Below are positions 23,474 through 35,369 of a stretch of DNA of 64,000 nt, in pieces. A model generated the notes under the pieces. The model ran no database searches. It was not told the DNA's origin and saw nothing but the letters and a program-made list of their open reading frames with translations. The position numbers and the translations under genes are program-made. Position 1 is the stretch's first letter. Each line of letters starts with the position of its first letter. This stretch comes from Hirundichthys speculiger (Eukaryota > Chordata > Actinopteri > Beloniformes > Exocoetidae). The stretch spans positions 1 through 64,000 of the forward strand of contig JAGFBZ010001892.1 in assembly GCA_018398805.1 (NCBI GenBank). Reading direction: 5' to 3'.

Positions 23474-24868
23474 GACCCTAGTGGTCAGTAGAGGAACCGC
23501 AGTCTTTAGTGGGCGGTAGAGGAACTGCAGCCTCTAGTGGTCGGTAGAGGAACTGCAGCCTCTAGTGGTCGGTAGAGGAACTGCAGCCTCTAGTGGTCGA
23601 TAGAGGAACTGCAGCCTCTAGTGGTCGATAGAGGAACTGCAGCCTCTAGTGGTCGATAGAGGAACTGCAGCCTCTAGTGGTCGGTAGAGGAACTGAAGCC
23701 TCTAGTGGTCGGTAGAGGAACTGCAGCCTCTAGCGGTCAGTAGAGGAACTGCAGCCTCTAGCGGTCAGTAGAGGAACTGCAGCCTCTAGCGGTCGGTAGA
23801 GGAACTGCAGCCTCTAGCGGTCGGTAGAGGAACCGCAGCCTCTAGCGGTCGGTAGAGGAACCGCAGCTCTAGCGGTCGGTAGAGGAACCGCAGCCTCTAG
23901 TGGTCGGTAGAGGAACCGCAGCCTCTAGTGGTCGGTAGAGGAACTGCAGCCTCTAGCGGTCGGTAGAGGAACTGCAGCCTCTAGCGGTCGGTAGAGGAAC
24001 TGCAGCCTCTAGCGGTCGGTAGAGGAACCGCAGCCTCTAGTGGTCGGTAGAGGAACCGCAGCCTCTAGTGGTCGGTAGAGGAACCGCAGCCTCTAGTGGT
24101 CTGGAGAGGAACCGCAACCTCAAGTGGTCGGTGGAGGAACCGCAGCCTCTAGTGGTCGGTAGTGGAACCGCAGCCTCTAGTGGTCGGTAGTGGAACCGCA
24201 GCCTCTAGAGGTCGGTAGAGGAACCGCAGCCTCTAGTGGTCGGTAGAGGAACCGCAGCCTCTAGTGGTCTGGAGAGGAACCGCAACCTCAAGTGGTCGGT
24301 GGAGGAACCGCAGCCTCTAGTGGTCGGTAGTGGAACCGCAGCCTCTAGTGGTCGGTAGTGGAACCGCAGCCTCTAGAGGTCGGTAGAGGAACTGCAGCCT
24401 CTAGTGGTCGATAGAGGAACCGCAGTCTCTAGTGGTCGGTAGAGGAACCGCAGCCTCTAGTGGTCGGTAGTGGAACCGCAGCCTCTAGAGGTCGGTAGAG
24501 GAACCGCAGCCTCTAGTGGTCGGTAGAGGAACAGCAGCCTCTAGTGGTCGGTAGAGGAACAGCAGCCTCTAGTGGTCTGTAGAGGAACTGCAGCCTCTAG
24601 TGGTCTGTAGAGGAACAGCAGCCTCTAGAGGTCGGTAGAGGAACTGCAGCCTCTAGTGGTCGGTAGAGGAACAGCAGCCTCTAGTGGTCGGTAGAGGAAC
24701 AGCAGCCTCTAGTGGTCTGTAGAGGAACTGCAGCCTCTAGTGGTCTGTAGAGGAACAGCAGCCTCTAGAGGTCGGTAGAGGAACTACAGCCTCTAGTGGT
24801 CGGTAGAGGAACTGCAGCCTCTAGTGGTCGGTAGAGGAACCGCAGCCTCTAGTGGTCCGTAGAGGAAC
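23474..24868. repeat. 28-bp minisatellite, block 1
   Basis: About 50 copies of ggtagaggaactgcagcctc plus tagtggtc, with CpG-bearing variants aaccgcagcc and tagcggtc. Units of 28 bp rather than a multiple of 3 keep frames short. The same unit occurs at 41062-41552 (same strand) and at 45422-48180 (opposite strand). Confidence 0.94.
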
Positions 24869-25845
24869 TCATGGGTTCCTACAGTCTGTAAGAAAAAAGT
24901 TTTAAAAAGCAGGTTTTAACTTCAGCACACACCTAAAATAAAAAAATTTAGACAAATAGGAGGATGTCGGTTGTCATCTGAAAACCTTTACATCAAGATT
25001 AGGATGTTTCTGAGGTTTGAACTTATGGAGCTGCATTTAATGGAGTTCTGTTAAAGTGATTCGAAGCTCATCTCAAAGAAAACTAAATGTAAAAAAGTAC
25101 AAATGAAGTGGAAAACAAAACCATTCATTTCTCGGAGAAACAAATATGCGAAGCCAGTTTCCGAAGCAGAGCGTCAGAACACCGAGGTTCAGCCCGGGAC
25201 GCCTGACCCATACGGGCTCTCCTGCAGGTGTCGGGCCCGCTGGAGGGAGAACCTGTGACCCGCTGGAGCTGAACCCAGCCGGAGGCCACGGGTGAAGATC
25301 TGGAAGAGCAGAACTTTACTTTACAGTCTCTTTGCTTTTGATTGACTGTTGATAGGAGAGAAATGTCTCCTACACCTCGTTGTAAACACATCTGCAAACA
25401 CTGTCACTGTTTCAAATATATATCAGAGCAGAAACAATTACCAGGTTTTGTCTTTCCCATTCAGCCGGCGGGGAAAACAAACAAAGGAAGTCATGAATAT
25501 TAATGCTCCTCACTCCTTGACTTGATTGAATTGGACCGTTGCCCAGTCGTCCCGCTCCAGTCACGTCCAGTAAACGGCAGGATTGGAACAATACGTATCG
25601 TACAGCAGATGCAAAACAGACGCTGCCAAGTTTTCACTGTTTCTGTGATTCAAAACTGAGACGTTCAAACAACGGTCACATGATCGTACCGTTGTTTTCC
25701 GCTGGCAGCAGGAACAATTAGAGAGCATGAAGACACTTTTCAGACTCTATATTGAACTTATTCCAACTTTTTGCTGCACATTCCAGTTGTGAAAGGCTCA
25801 TTTACAGTTTGTAATGAGGATGATTTGGTCCAAAGGAAGTGTCAA
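24869..25845. other. Unique DNA, no gene recognised
   Basis: Frames at 25125-25397 and 25539-25721 have no recognisable product. 25430-25560 has a homeodomain-like catgaatattaatg and could be regulatory, but nothing decides it. Confidence 0.3.
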
Positions 25846-26029
25846 TTCAATTCAATTTTATTTGTATAGAGTCTGTTACAATGTCAATTGTCTCCAGGCG
25901 CTTTACAGAGATCCAGATCATGTTGGTGTCCCCCTGCAGCGTAGGCCTATAGCAGCATAGCTATGACGAAGCTGTGGTTAAGACGAGCTACTCTAGTCTG
26001 AGCTACTACAGCTATGGCTATAACTATTA

Positions 26030-27652
26030 GCCTCTACACACTATAGTTTAGACTAACTGTAGCTATAACTATTAGCCCCTACACACTATAGTTTAGACTA
26101 ACTGTAGCTATAACTGTTAGCCCCTACACACTATAGTTTAGACTAACTGTAGCTATAACTGTTAGCCCCTACACACTATAGTTTAGACTAACTGTAGCTA
26201 TAACTACTAGCCCCTACACACTATAGTTTAGACGAACTGTAACTATAACTATTAGCCCCTACACACTATAGTTTAGACTAACTGTAGCTATAACTACTAG
26301 CCCCTACACACTATAGTTTAGACTAACTGTAGCTATAACTACTAGCCCCTACACACTATAGTTTAGACTAACTGTAGCTATAACTATTAGCCCCTACACA
26401 CTATAGTTTAGACTAACTGTAACTATAACTATTAGCCCCTACACACTATAGTTTAGACTAACTGTAGCTATAACTATTAGCCCCTACACGCTATAGTTTA
26501 GACTAACTGTAGCTATAACTATTAGCCCCTACACTATAGTTTAGACTAACTGTAGCTATAACTATTAGCCCCTACACACTATAGTTTAGACTAACTGTAG
26601 CTATAACTATTAGCCCCTACACACTATAGTTTAGACTAACTGTAGCTATAACTATTAGCCCCTACACACTATAGTTTAGACTAACTGTAGCTATAACTAT
26701 TAGCCCCTACACACTATAGTTTAGACTAACTGTAGCTATAACTATTAGCCCCTACACACTATAGTTTAGACTAACTGTAGCTATAACTATTAGCTACTAC
26801 ACACTATAGTTTAGACTAACTGTAGCTATAACTATTAGCCCCTACACACTATAGTTTAGACTAACTGTAGCTATAACTATTAGCCCCTACACACTATAGT
26901 TTAGACTAACTGTAGCTATAACTATTAGCCCCTACACACTATAGTTTAGACTAAACTGTAGCTATAACTATTAGCCCCTACACACTATAGTTTAGACTAA
27001 CTGTAGCTATAACTATTAGCCCCTACACACTATAGTTTAGACTAACTGTAGCTATAACTATTAGCCCCTACACACTATAGTTTAGACTAACTGTAGCTAT
27101 AACTATTAGCCCCTACACACTATAGTTTAGACTAACTGTAGCTATAACTATTAGCCCCTACACACTATAGTTTAGACTAACTGTAGCTATAACTATTAGC
27201 CCCTACACACTATAGTTTAGACTAACTGTAGCTATAACTATTAGCCCCTACACACTATAGTTTAGACTAACTGTAGCTATAACTATTAGCCCCTACACAC
27301 TATAGTTTAGACTAACTGTAGCTATAACTATTAGCCCCTACACACTATAGTTTAGACTAACTGTAGCTATAACTATTAGCCCCTACACACTATAGTTTAG
27401 ACTAACTGTAGCTATAACTATTAGCATCTACACACTATAGTTTAGACTAACTGTAGCTATAACTATTAGCATCTACACTATAGTTTAGACTAACTGTACC
27501 TATAACATATACTATTAGCTAACTTACCTATAACTATTAGCCCCTACACACTATAGTTTAGACTAACTGTAGCTATAACTATTAGCCCCTACACACTATA
27601 GTTTAGACTAACTGTAGCTATAACTATTAGCCCCTACACACTATAGTTTAGA
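26030..27652. repeat. 45-bp minisatellite inside the LINE 3' UTR
   Basis: About 36 head-to-tail copies of a 45-bp unit that includes actgtagctataactatt and agcccctacacactatag. Most copies are identical; a few have gttag, actag or atctac changes. One edge lies at the ORF2 stop codon. Copies A and B each have a single unit at the same place. Confidence 0.93.
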
Positions 27653-28730
27653 CTAATTGTAGGCTTTACTGAACAGAAATGTTTTCAGTTTAGTTTTAAA
27701 GATGGAGATAGTATCAGCCTCCTGAACCCAAACTGGTAGCTGGTTCCATAAAAAAGGTGCCTGGTAGCAGAAGGCCCGTCCTCCAAACCTAGTTTTAGAT
27801 ATTCTAGGAACGACGAGTAATCCTGCACTCTGAGAGCGGAGAGCTCTATTAGGAGCATAACGAGCTATCAAGTCTTGTAAATAGCGCGGAGCTAGGCTAT
27901 TAAGGGCCTTATATACGAGAAGCAGAATTTAAAACTCAATTCTAAATTTCACGGGAAGCCAATGGAGGGAGGCTAACACGGGAGAGATGTGATCTCGCTA
28001 AAGGATTCCTGTCAGCACCCTCGCTGCTGCGTTCTGGATCTGTTGGAGGCTATTTAGCGAGCTTTTCAGACATCCTGCTAACAACGCATTACAATAATCC
28101 AGTCTAGAGCTAACAAACGCGTGGATTAATTTTTCGGCATCACCCTGGGAGAGGATGCTCCTAATCTTGGCGATATTTCGGAGATGAAAAAAGGCAGTCT
28201 GACAAACCTGATTAATATGCTGCTTAAATGACATATCCTGATCAAAAATAACTCCAAGGTTTTTCACAACTGTGCTGGAAGCCAGCGTAAACCCAGTCAA
28301 TCCATTCCTCAGGTGTTTGGGACCAAAGACAATAACCTCTGTTTTATCCGAGTTTAGAAGCAAAAAGTTAGAGGACATCCAGGACTTAATGTCATTAAGA
28401 CACCCTTGAAGTTTAGCCAAAGGTTTTGTTTCCTCTGGTTTCATAGATAAGTACAGCTGCGTATCATCAGCATAGCAATGAAAGTTTATGCCATGGCTCT
28501 GGATAATCTTTCCCAAGGGCAACATGTATAAAGTGAAAAGGATTGGTCCCAGAACTGAACCCTGTGGGACGCCATAGCAGACCCTAGTCCGTGTAGAAGA
28601 AACGTCATTAACATGGACGAACTGGAACCTGTCAGAGAGGTATGACTTAAACCAGCCTAATGCTGTCCCTTTAATTCCAACAGTGTGATCTAATCTGTGC
28701 AGCTAAAGGCCGTGATCAACGGTATCAAAG
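27653..28730 (-). pseudogene. L2 LINE ORF2: RT palm and C-terminus, inactivated
   Basis: Reading along the minus strand: FDTVDH (motif A; a T is lost just before it), GIKGTALGWFKSYLSDRFQF, GVPQGSVLGPILFTLY, then CYADDTQLYLS with the catalytic YADD, SSNFLLLNSDKTEV, NLGVIFD, SRLDYCNALL, QNAAARVLTGIL, HWLPVKFRI and the FLFSKAYN end. This is the ordered RT palm, thumb and tail of L2-clade ORF2. The frame is kept for about 360 codons but has stops at 28703-28705 (TAG), 27998-28000 (TAG) and 27929-27931 (TAA). The endonuclease half is absent. Not functional. Confidence 0.88.
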
Positions 28731-28745
28731 CAGCATGAAAGTCTG

Positions 28746-28885
28746 TGAACATCTTTGAGGAACAAAGATGGATAGAAGATCTCTCCGTCAACAAAGGGGT
28801 AAAAAAAACACTGAATGTTTAATAAATACTGTTAAAGGTTTTTCACATTTCTCCTTCTACAGCGCAGAACATCATTAAACCTTAA
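28746..28885. other. Short unique spacer
   Basis: AT-rich sequence between the LINE truncation and the 18-bp array; no feature seen. Confidence 0.4.
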
Positions 28886-31445
28886 ACGTGGGTGAAGACC
28901 TCAGTACGGGTGAAGACCTTAGCGTGGGTGAAGACCTCAATGTGGGTGAAGACCTTAGCGTGGGTGAAGACCTCAGTACGGGTGAAGACCTCAGCGTGGG
29001 TGAAGACCTCAGTACGGGTGAAGACCTCAGTACGGGTGAAGACCTCAGCGTGGGTGAAGACCTCAGTACGGGTGAAGACCTCAGCGTGGGTGAAGACCTC
29101 AGTACGGGTGAAGACCTCAGCGGGTACGGGTGAAGACCTCAGCGTGGGTGAAGACCTCAGTACGGGTGAAGACCTCAGCCTGGGTGAAGACCTCAGCCTG
29201 GGTGAAGACCTCAGTACGGGTGAAGACCTCAGCACGGGTGAAGACCTCAGCACGGGTGAAGACCTCAGCCTGGGTGAAGACCTCAGCCTGGGTGAAGACC
29301 TCAGCCTGGGTGAAGACCTCAGCCTGGGTGAAGACCACAGTACGGGTGAAGACCTCAGTACGGGTGAAGACCTCAGCGTGGGGGAAGACCTCAGTACGGG
29401 TGAAGACCTCAGTACGGGTGAAGACCTCAGCACGGGTGAAGACCTCAGCCTGGGTGAAGACCTCAGCCTGGGTGAAGACCAGTCAGACCTGGGTGAAGAC
29501 CTCACAGTACGGGGTGAAGACCTCAGTACGGGTGAAGACCTCAGCGTGGGGGAAGACCTCAGTACGGGTGAAGACCTCAGTACGGGTGAAGACCTCAGCA
29601 CGGGTGAAGACCTCAGCCTGGGTGAAGACCTCAGCCTGGGTGAAGACCTCAGCCTGGGTGAAGACCACAGTACGGGTGAAGACCTCAGCGTGGGTGAAGA
29701 CCTCAGTACGGGTGAAGACCTCAGCGTGGGGGAAGACCTCAGTACGGGTGAAGACCTCAGTACGGGTGAAGACCTCAGTACGGGTGAAGACCTCAGCGTG
29801 GGTAAAGACCTCAGCGTGGGTGAAGACCTCAGTACGGGTGAAGACCTCAGTACGGGTGAAGACCTCAGTATGGGTGAAGACCTCAGCGTGGGTGAAGACC
29901 TCAGTACGGGTGAAGACCTCAGCGTGGGTGAAGACCTCAGTACGGGTGAAGACCTCAGTACGGGTGAAGACCTCAGCACCTGGGTGAAGACCTCAGTACG
30001 GGTGAAGACCTCAGCTGGGTGAAGACCTCAGGGGTAAGACGGGGTGAAGACCTCAGCACGGGTGAAGACCTCAGCCTGGTGAAGACTCAGCCTGGGTGAG
30101 ACCTCAGCCTGGGTGAAGACCTCAGCCTGGGTGAAGACCACAGTACGGGTGAAGACCTCAGTACGGGTGAAGACCTCAGCGTGGGGGAAGACCTCAGTAC
30201 GGGTGAAGACCTCAGTACGGGTGAAGACCTCAGCACGGGTGAAGACCTCAGCCTGGGTGAAGACCTCAGCCTGGGTGAAGACCTCAGCCTGGGTGAAGAC
30301 CACAGTACGGGTGAAGACCTCAGTACGGGTGAAGACCTCAGCGTGGGGGAAGACCTCAGTACGGGTGAAGACCTCAGTACGGGTGAAGACCTCAACGGGT
30401 GAAGACCTCAGCCTCAGCTGGGTGAAGACCTCAGCCTGGGTGAAGACCTCAGCCTGGGTGAAGACCTCAGTACGGGTGAAGACCTCAGCGTGGGTGAAGA
30501 CCTCAGTACGGGTGAAGACCTCAGCGTGGGTGAAGACCTCAGTACTGGTGAAGACTCATACGGGTGAAGACCTCAGTACGGGTGAAGACCTCATCAGCGT
30601 GGGTGAAGACCTCAGTACGGGTGAAGACCTCAGTGGGTGAAGACCTCAGTTGGGTGAAGACCTCAGTACGGGTGAAGACCTCAGTACGGGTGAAGACCTC
30701 AGCGTGGGTAAAGACCTCAGCGTGGGTGAAGACCTCAGTACGGGTGAAGACCTCAGCGTGGGGGGACCTTAGGTGGGTGAAGACTCAGCGGGTGAAGACT
30801 TAGTGGGAAGACGTGTGAAGACATCAGCGTGGGTGAAGACCTCAGCGTGGATGAAGACCTCAGTACGGGTGAAGACCTCAGCGTGGGTGAAGACCTTAAC
30901 GTGGGTGAAGACATCAGCGTGGGTGAAGACATCAGCGTGGATGAAGACCTCAGTACGGGTAAAGACCTCAGCATGGGTGAAGACCTCAGCTCAGGGTGGG
31001 TGAAGACCTCAGCGTGGGTGAAGACCTCAGCGTGGTTGAAGACCTCAGTACGGGTGAAGACCTCAGCCTGGGTGAAGACCTCAACGTGGGTGAAGACCTT
31101 AACGTGGGTGAAGACATCAGCGTGGGTGAAGACCTCAGCGTGGGTGAAGACCTCAGCGTGGGTGAAGACCTCAGCGTGGTTGAAGACCTCAGTACAGGTG
31201 AAGACCTCAGCCTGGGTGAAGACCTCAACGTGGGTGAAGACCTTAACGTGGGTGAAGACATCAGCGTGGGTGAAGACCTCAACGTGGGTGAAGACATCAG
31301 CGTGGGTGAAGACCTCAACGTGGGTGAAGACCTTAACGTGGGTGAAGACCTCAGCCTGGGTGAAGACCTCAATGTGGGTAAAGACCTCAGTACGGGTGAA
31401 GACCTCAGCCTGGGTGAAGACCTCAATGTGGGTGAAGACCTCAGC
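28886..31445. repeat. 18-bp minisatellite (ggtgaagacctcagtacg)
   Basis: About 140 copies of ggtgaagacctcagtacg with variants ending agcgtg, agcctg, agcacg and aacgtg. Larger blocks recur, for example the order tacg, tacg, gtgg, tacg, tacg, cacg, cctg. Clean overall, but disturbed at 30000-30110, 30390-30420 and 30545-30830. Because 18 is a multiple of 3, frames such as GEDLST or VKTSAW run for hundreds of codons in several frames at once; no start, splice or domain context supports a gene. Confidence 0.93.
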
Positions 31446-31726
31446 ATCTACTCTCTGGTCCAGTCTTGGTATTAAGTCATTTTAAGATCTGTATATAGAT
31501 GACACTTTTGCATTTTTTTTTAATTTTTACTTTTTCAACAGCTGTCTGATAATTTTGGCCTACCCAAACGGCACCTCTTTAGATTCTTTCAGATCCACAG
31601 ATTTGTTAGTAGTATATTCCCTCAATTCCCTAACACACCCACTGATACTCCATTGGACACCTTTCCTGAAGGGAATGATGTCACACTTATAATAAACAGA
31701 TTATTAAAAAATATATATATATATTT
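31446..31726. other. Unique DNA, nothing recognised
   Basis: AT-rich, with a short TA run at about 31705-31720. Confidence 0.35.
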
Positions 31727-31890
31727 CCAGGGGCAGCATGTATAGAAGAGGATCGGTCCTAACACTGATCCCTGTGGGACGCCAGAGCAGACCATCATCT
31801 GTGAGGAAGAAACATCATGAGCATGAAGGAACTGGAACCTGATAGATGTGATTTAAACCAGTCTGTCCCTTTAATCCCAGTAAACTGCTC
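31727..31890 (-). pseudogene. L2 LINE RT fragment, copy D
   Basis: The reverse complement aligns with the same part of copy C: GIKGT, WFKS, then GVPQGSVLGPILF in pieces. It is more diverged than copy C and frame-broken. A small old fragment without ends. Confidence 0.65.
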
Positions 31891-32429
31891 CAACAGAAGA
31901 CCAAACTACAGAAGAACCAGTAGACCCAGTCAGAAAAACTGATCTTCCAAGCTAACGGACTGCCTCCTCTTAGACAAGGTTTGTGCTTCTTAATTAGGAT
32001 CAATAAAATATATCAGGCAGGCGCAGAAACATCTCAGTGACCTCCGAGAGGAGAATTATGGAGTTACGATCGTCACGGCGACGCCTAAAAACTAATAAAT
32101 TAACAAATCCTCCTAAATCCTGCTTTTACTGCAGCTGTGGAGAACAGTGGGGTTGTAGAAATGTAGAAAAGTTCTCACGGTCTGTAACTTCTTGTAAATT
32201 GGAGCTTGTTTCCACGGCGACAGCTTCCTTTCACCATGTGAAACCATTAAATTTTTCAGATCCACGTGAGCTGAAACAAGCCCTCGACACCAAACTGAAT
32301 ATTTCTGGGAAACGGGAGAAACGAGGGATGTGTTTATTAGTTTTATTTCCTTAGAACTGCTCCTGAAATAGTGACCGTTTAACACCATTTAAAAGCCTTT
32401 AAAGAGCTTTATTCAGCAGAACGGATGGA
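31891..32429. other. Unique DNA, nothing recognised
   Basis: Overlapping short frames on both strands have no recognisable product. Confidence 0.35.
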
Positions 32430-32570
32430 TCAACCGAAGGCTGTTGCAACCTCAACTCCAGTCCTGCAGTCAGTAAAAAGCAGAAACATGTAGTCAGTTG
32501 GAGCTGGGATCGAACCGCCGACCTCACAGTGACTGGACGACCCGCTCTACCAACCGAGCTGCAGCCGCCC
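32430..32570 (-). mobile_element. tRNA-derived SINE (5' part)
   Basis: On the minus strand the copy starts gggcggctgcagctcggttg. The A box is at 32550-32563 and the B box ggttcgatccc at 32506-32516. It continues past a tRNA-like head of about 71 bp into agctccaactgactacatg. This is the plan of a widespread teleost tRNA-derived SINE. The anticodon arm does not fold well and no acceptor end pairs, so it is not a tRNA gene. Confidence 0.68.
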
Positions 32571-32671
32571 AAAAAGATTTCTGAGTTGTATCTGTAAATG
32601 TGATCCTCGTTGGTTTCAGAAGAGGGTATACACCTGTATAAAAGCAGATGGGGGCTCGTCTGGGCCGTCCA

Positions 32672-32752
32672 GGTGTCTGTTAACAAACGTCAAGAGGGAA
32701 AGACATCAGCGAGGTTTTAGAGAAGCAGTTGTTGCTGCGCATCAATCTAGAA
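32672..32752 (+). pseudogene. Tc1-like transposase N-terminal relic
   Basis: Reads gtcaagagggaaagacatc then ttagagaagcagttgttgct and gcatcaatct. In pieces this gives Gly-Lys-Asp-Ile-Ser, Leu-Arg-Glu-Ala-Val-Val-Ala-Ala-His-Gln-Ser, the N-terminal helix region of Tc1-like transposase. The start codon is ACG (32687-32689) instead of ATG and one base shifts the frame. Confidence 0.62.
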
Positions 32753-33680
32753 AATAAATAATTTTAGTAATAAAGTAAACTTACCTTGTAACTTTTCCAA
32801 TGTTCTGTTGCTTGTGTGGACGGACACAATTTAACCCACGCTGCATTTTTCCAGCGTTTTTTTTATCTTGTTAAAGGGAATAAAGATGTCCCTCCAAACG
32901 TTCTGGACACCTCAAGTCACTGTTGCAGGTCCCCAGCAGCAATATTCCAGGTTAACACAGTCCTTAACGCAGGAGTATAAAGTTTGTCCGACCTAGCAAC
33001 AGTAACTAGGAAGGGGGCGGTGCTTACCGAAAGGTCAATTAATGTTTTTAGTCACCGCTGATTGTCTTCTGTTTCATTCCTGGACCTGATAAGGCAAAGA
33101 GTTAATGGATACTAAAAGGTGTTGGATTAGAGCTGTCTTTGGTTATTCAGGATTTTTGGGTTGTTTGTGTTGAAAAAGGGGCCATTAGTTCCTCTGTTGG
33201 AGGAACTTTTCCGGTTTATGGCCCAGATGTGGATGTCTGGAAACACATGGGAACAGATGCCTTCAGGGTTCACAAAAAACTCTCCGGCAGACAGTTGGAG
33301 CAGGCAATCATTTGAAATGGTCGTACATTTGGCCTTTTTTCGGATTATTGATCGTACATCATACAGAGGGCCAAATTATCGTACAAATACGATAATTATT
33401 GTACACAGAGGTTCTCACTGGTAGAAAGTAGATGTCATCATACCTGTTCCTCTCTGCTCAATGGTGTCACAAAACTCTTTCACAGGCAGAACTGCTCATC
33501 CAATGATTCCTTCTGCAGTATTTTAAAAAGCACATCAGCTGTGACCGACATCTGCCGTCTGGTCCACCATGACAGCGACAGATGGTGTTACATATTATTG
33601 ACCTTTTCAACTTAAAAATTGTGGACATGCGCCCCCTAGTGGCCCAGACATAACTGGAGTGTGCGGTGCTCCACCAACTA
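32753..33680. other. Unique DNA, no gene recognised
   Basis: Frames at 33161-33424 and 33467-33727 show no known domain. On the minus strand a frame ends at cag/gtatga near 33440, a possible donor, but no partner is seen. It may belong to the transposon remnant at 33681-34327. Confidence 0.25.
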
Positions 33681-33775
33681 ACCCAAACACAGCAGCGTGG
33701 AGCATCTGTTACTGATAACGCAGACATGTCTTGGATTGATGATGTTAGGCAGTGGCCTCCAGTTACAGATGAAGG
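33681..33775 (+). pseudogene. Transposon-gene-like exon fragment
   Basis: ATG near 33725 opens MSWIDDVRQWPPVTDEG, ending at a possible gtagtt donor. A Trp-Pro-Pro-Val motif after an acidic helix is common in fish transposon-derived proteins that pair with THAP-like DNA-binding parts. A THAP-like head lies about 0.5 kb away on the opposite strand. Family assignment is uncertain. Confidence 0.35.
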
Positions 33776-34180
33776 TAGTTTATCGCTGTTTTTAATGATT
33801 GGTTATGGAAATAGCATGATCTATTCCCATAATCAAACACTAAAAACTGTGGAACGCTGCAAACGCTGGCTATAAACTAACGTCAACAAGCCATAAAGAT
33901 TATGCTACTGTAACGTTAACGCTAGCGGTAAATTAGGCTATGTGTTAATGTTATATTTAATTTATTTTATCATTCTCCTAATTCATTCATTCATTGATTT
34001 ATAGGCTTGTGCTAGTGCCGAGGGCTACAGTAGCCTCATACTGCTGTTCTTTCGGCCAGAATCGTCCGGGACTCTCAGCGAGACTATGAGTAGTACGAGA
34101 CTGAATGTTAACGAAAACTCACCCGGCTGTATTCATTTGGAACAAAGTCCTTTCTGTTGATATTTTTCACCCACGTCTTC

Positions 34181-34327
34181 CTAACTTCTTGTTCTGTAAA
34201 CAAGGCAGTCTTCGTGCAGTAAAGGCTTGTGTATTTCACATACTTTCTTCTTCCATTGTTGAATTTTCACGCCATTGTTGTCACAGTTTATGACGGAACA
34301 TGTATTCCCACTCGACCGACTCGACAT
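34181..34327 (-). pseudogene. THAP-like zinc-finger N-terminus, truncated
   Basis: The minus-strand ATG at 34327 opens 48 codons with CSVINCDNN (Cys-X4-Cys) and, 15 residues on, CEIHKPLLHEDC (Cys-X2-His), then a stop. This matches the opening of THAP-like proteins found in fish P-element/Kolobok-like transposons. The spacing is shorter than in classical THAP domains, and the AVPTF-type C-terminal part is missing. Between 34327 and 34480 the DNA looks like its 5' UTR and promoter. Likely a relic of a DNA transposon gene; a host THAP gene is less likely. Confidence 0.48.
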
Positions 34328-34474
34328 TATAAAAATATATATTTGTATAAAGAGAAAAACACTGGTTAATCTGCGAGCCGGTGAAAGTGTCACTCTGTGG
34401 CACAATACGCCAATGGTGGACGGGGGACTTCCGGGGGGCTGGCCCGAAAAGGTCTATAAGTTTATACGGTACAC

Positions 34475-34498
34475 ACACACACACACTATATATATATA

Positions 34499-34554
<56 letters not shown>
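34475..34554. repeat. CA/TA microsatellite
   Basis: Short ca run, then about 60 bp of TA directly against the left end of the MITE at 34555. Confidence 0.95.
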
Positions 34555-34557
<3 letters not shown>

Positions 34558-34929
34558 TCATGGAAAAAATGATTAGACCACCCTTGTTTTCTTCAGTTTC
34601 TTGTTCATTTTAATGCCTGGTACAACTAAAGGTACATTTGTTTGGACAAACATAACGATAACCACAAAGATTGCTCATAAGAGTTTTATTTAAGAGCTGA
34701 TATCTTACCATTTTCCATGGTTTTTCTTGATTATAACCTAAATCACTTAAGTTTTACATCAATAGCTATGGCGTTGTACTGCTGCAAAAAACACTGCTTT
34801 TATGCATTCAGTGTTTTCTTTTCTGTCTGTTTTTAGTCACATGATGACGTTTAGTGGAACCAGGTATTAAAATGAACAAGAAAACTGAAGAAAAAAATGG
34901 TGGTGCTCTAATAATTTTTTCCATGACTA
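34555..34929. mobile_element. Tc1/mariner MITE, 375 bp
   Basis: Both ends read agtcatggaaaaaat then attaga toward the inside. Terminal inverted repeats extend about 80 bp, both containing cttgttcattttaat and cctggt. TA borders each end, the Tc1/mariner target site. There is no transposase frame inside. The element sits between two TA-rich microsatellites. Confidence 0.85.
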
Positions 34930-34935
34930 TATATA

Positions 34936-34966
<31 letters not shown>

Positions 34967-35030
34967 AGATATAGATATATAATATATAGATATAGAATAG
35001 ATATATATATAGATATAGATAGTGAGAGAG
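34930..35030. repeat. TA/TAGA microsatellite
   Basis: tatata followed by agatat and gagaga units, leading into the GAA array. Confidence 0.93.
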
Positions 35031-35369
35031 AGAGATAGAGAGGAGGAGAAGAAGAAGAGAAGAAGAAGAAGAAGAAGAAGAAGAAGAAAGAAGAAGAAAG
35101 AAGAAGAAGAGAAGAAGAAGAAGAAGAGAGAAGAAGAAGAAAGAAGAAGAAGAAGAAGAGAAGAAGAAGAAGAAGAAAGAAGAAGAAGAAGAAAGAAGAA
35201 GAAGAAGAAAAGAAGAAGAAGAAGAAGAAGAAGAAGAAGAAGAAGAAGAAGAAGAGAAGAAGAAAGAAGAAGAAAGAAGAAGAAGAAGAAGAGACAGAAA
35301 AGAGAAAGAAGAAGAAGAAGAAGAAGAAGAAGAAGAAGAAGAAGAAGAAGAAGAAGAAGAAGAAGAAGA
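35031..35369. repeat. GAA trinucleotide array
   Basis: About 340 bp of gaa with gaga slips. It is purine-only on the plus strand, so it could form a triplex. The Lys/Arg/Glu-rich plus frame and the Leu/Ser-rich minus frames are artefacts. Confidence 0.95.

Larger units (their letters stand above)
25846..28745 (-). mobile_element. L2-type LINE, copy C, with expanded 3' UTR
   Basis: Minus-strand element. Its 3' terminus is at 25846-25930 (reverse of gcgcctggagacaattg and gaattgaattga), the 3' UTR follows, then ORF2 from 27653 to about 28730. It is 5'-truncated inside the RT domain just upstream of motif A. In the 3' UTR one segment of 45 bp, present once in copies A and B, has become a tandem array (26030-27652). 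ORF2 is dead through stops and a one-base loss. Confidence 0.83.

Noticed and set aside
28882..31485. Frames of GEDLST, VKTSAW and LRSSPV repeats
   Set aside because: Result of an 18-bp unit; open in frames on both strands, which real genes are not.
32499..32570. tRNA gene on the minus strand
   Set aside because: A and B boxes are present, but the anticodon arm and acceptor pairing fail and SINE body follows.
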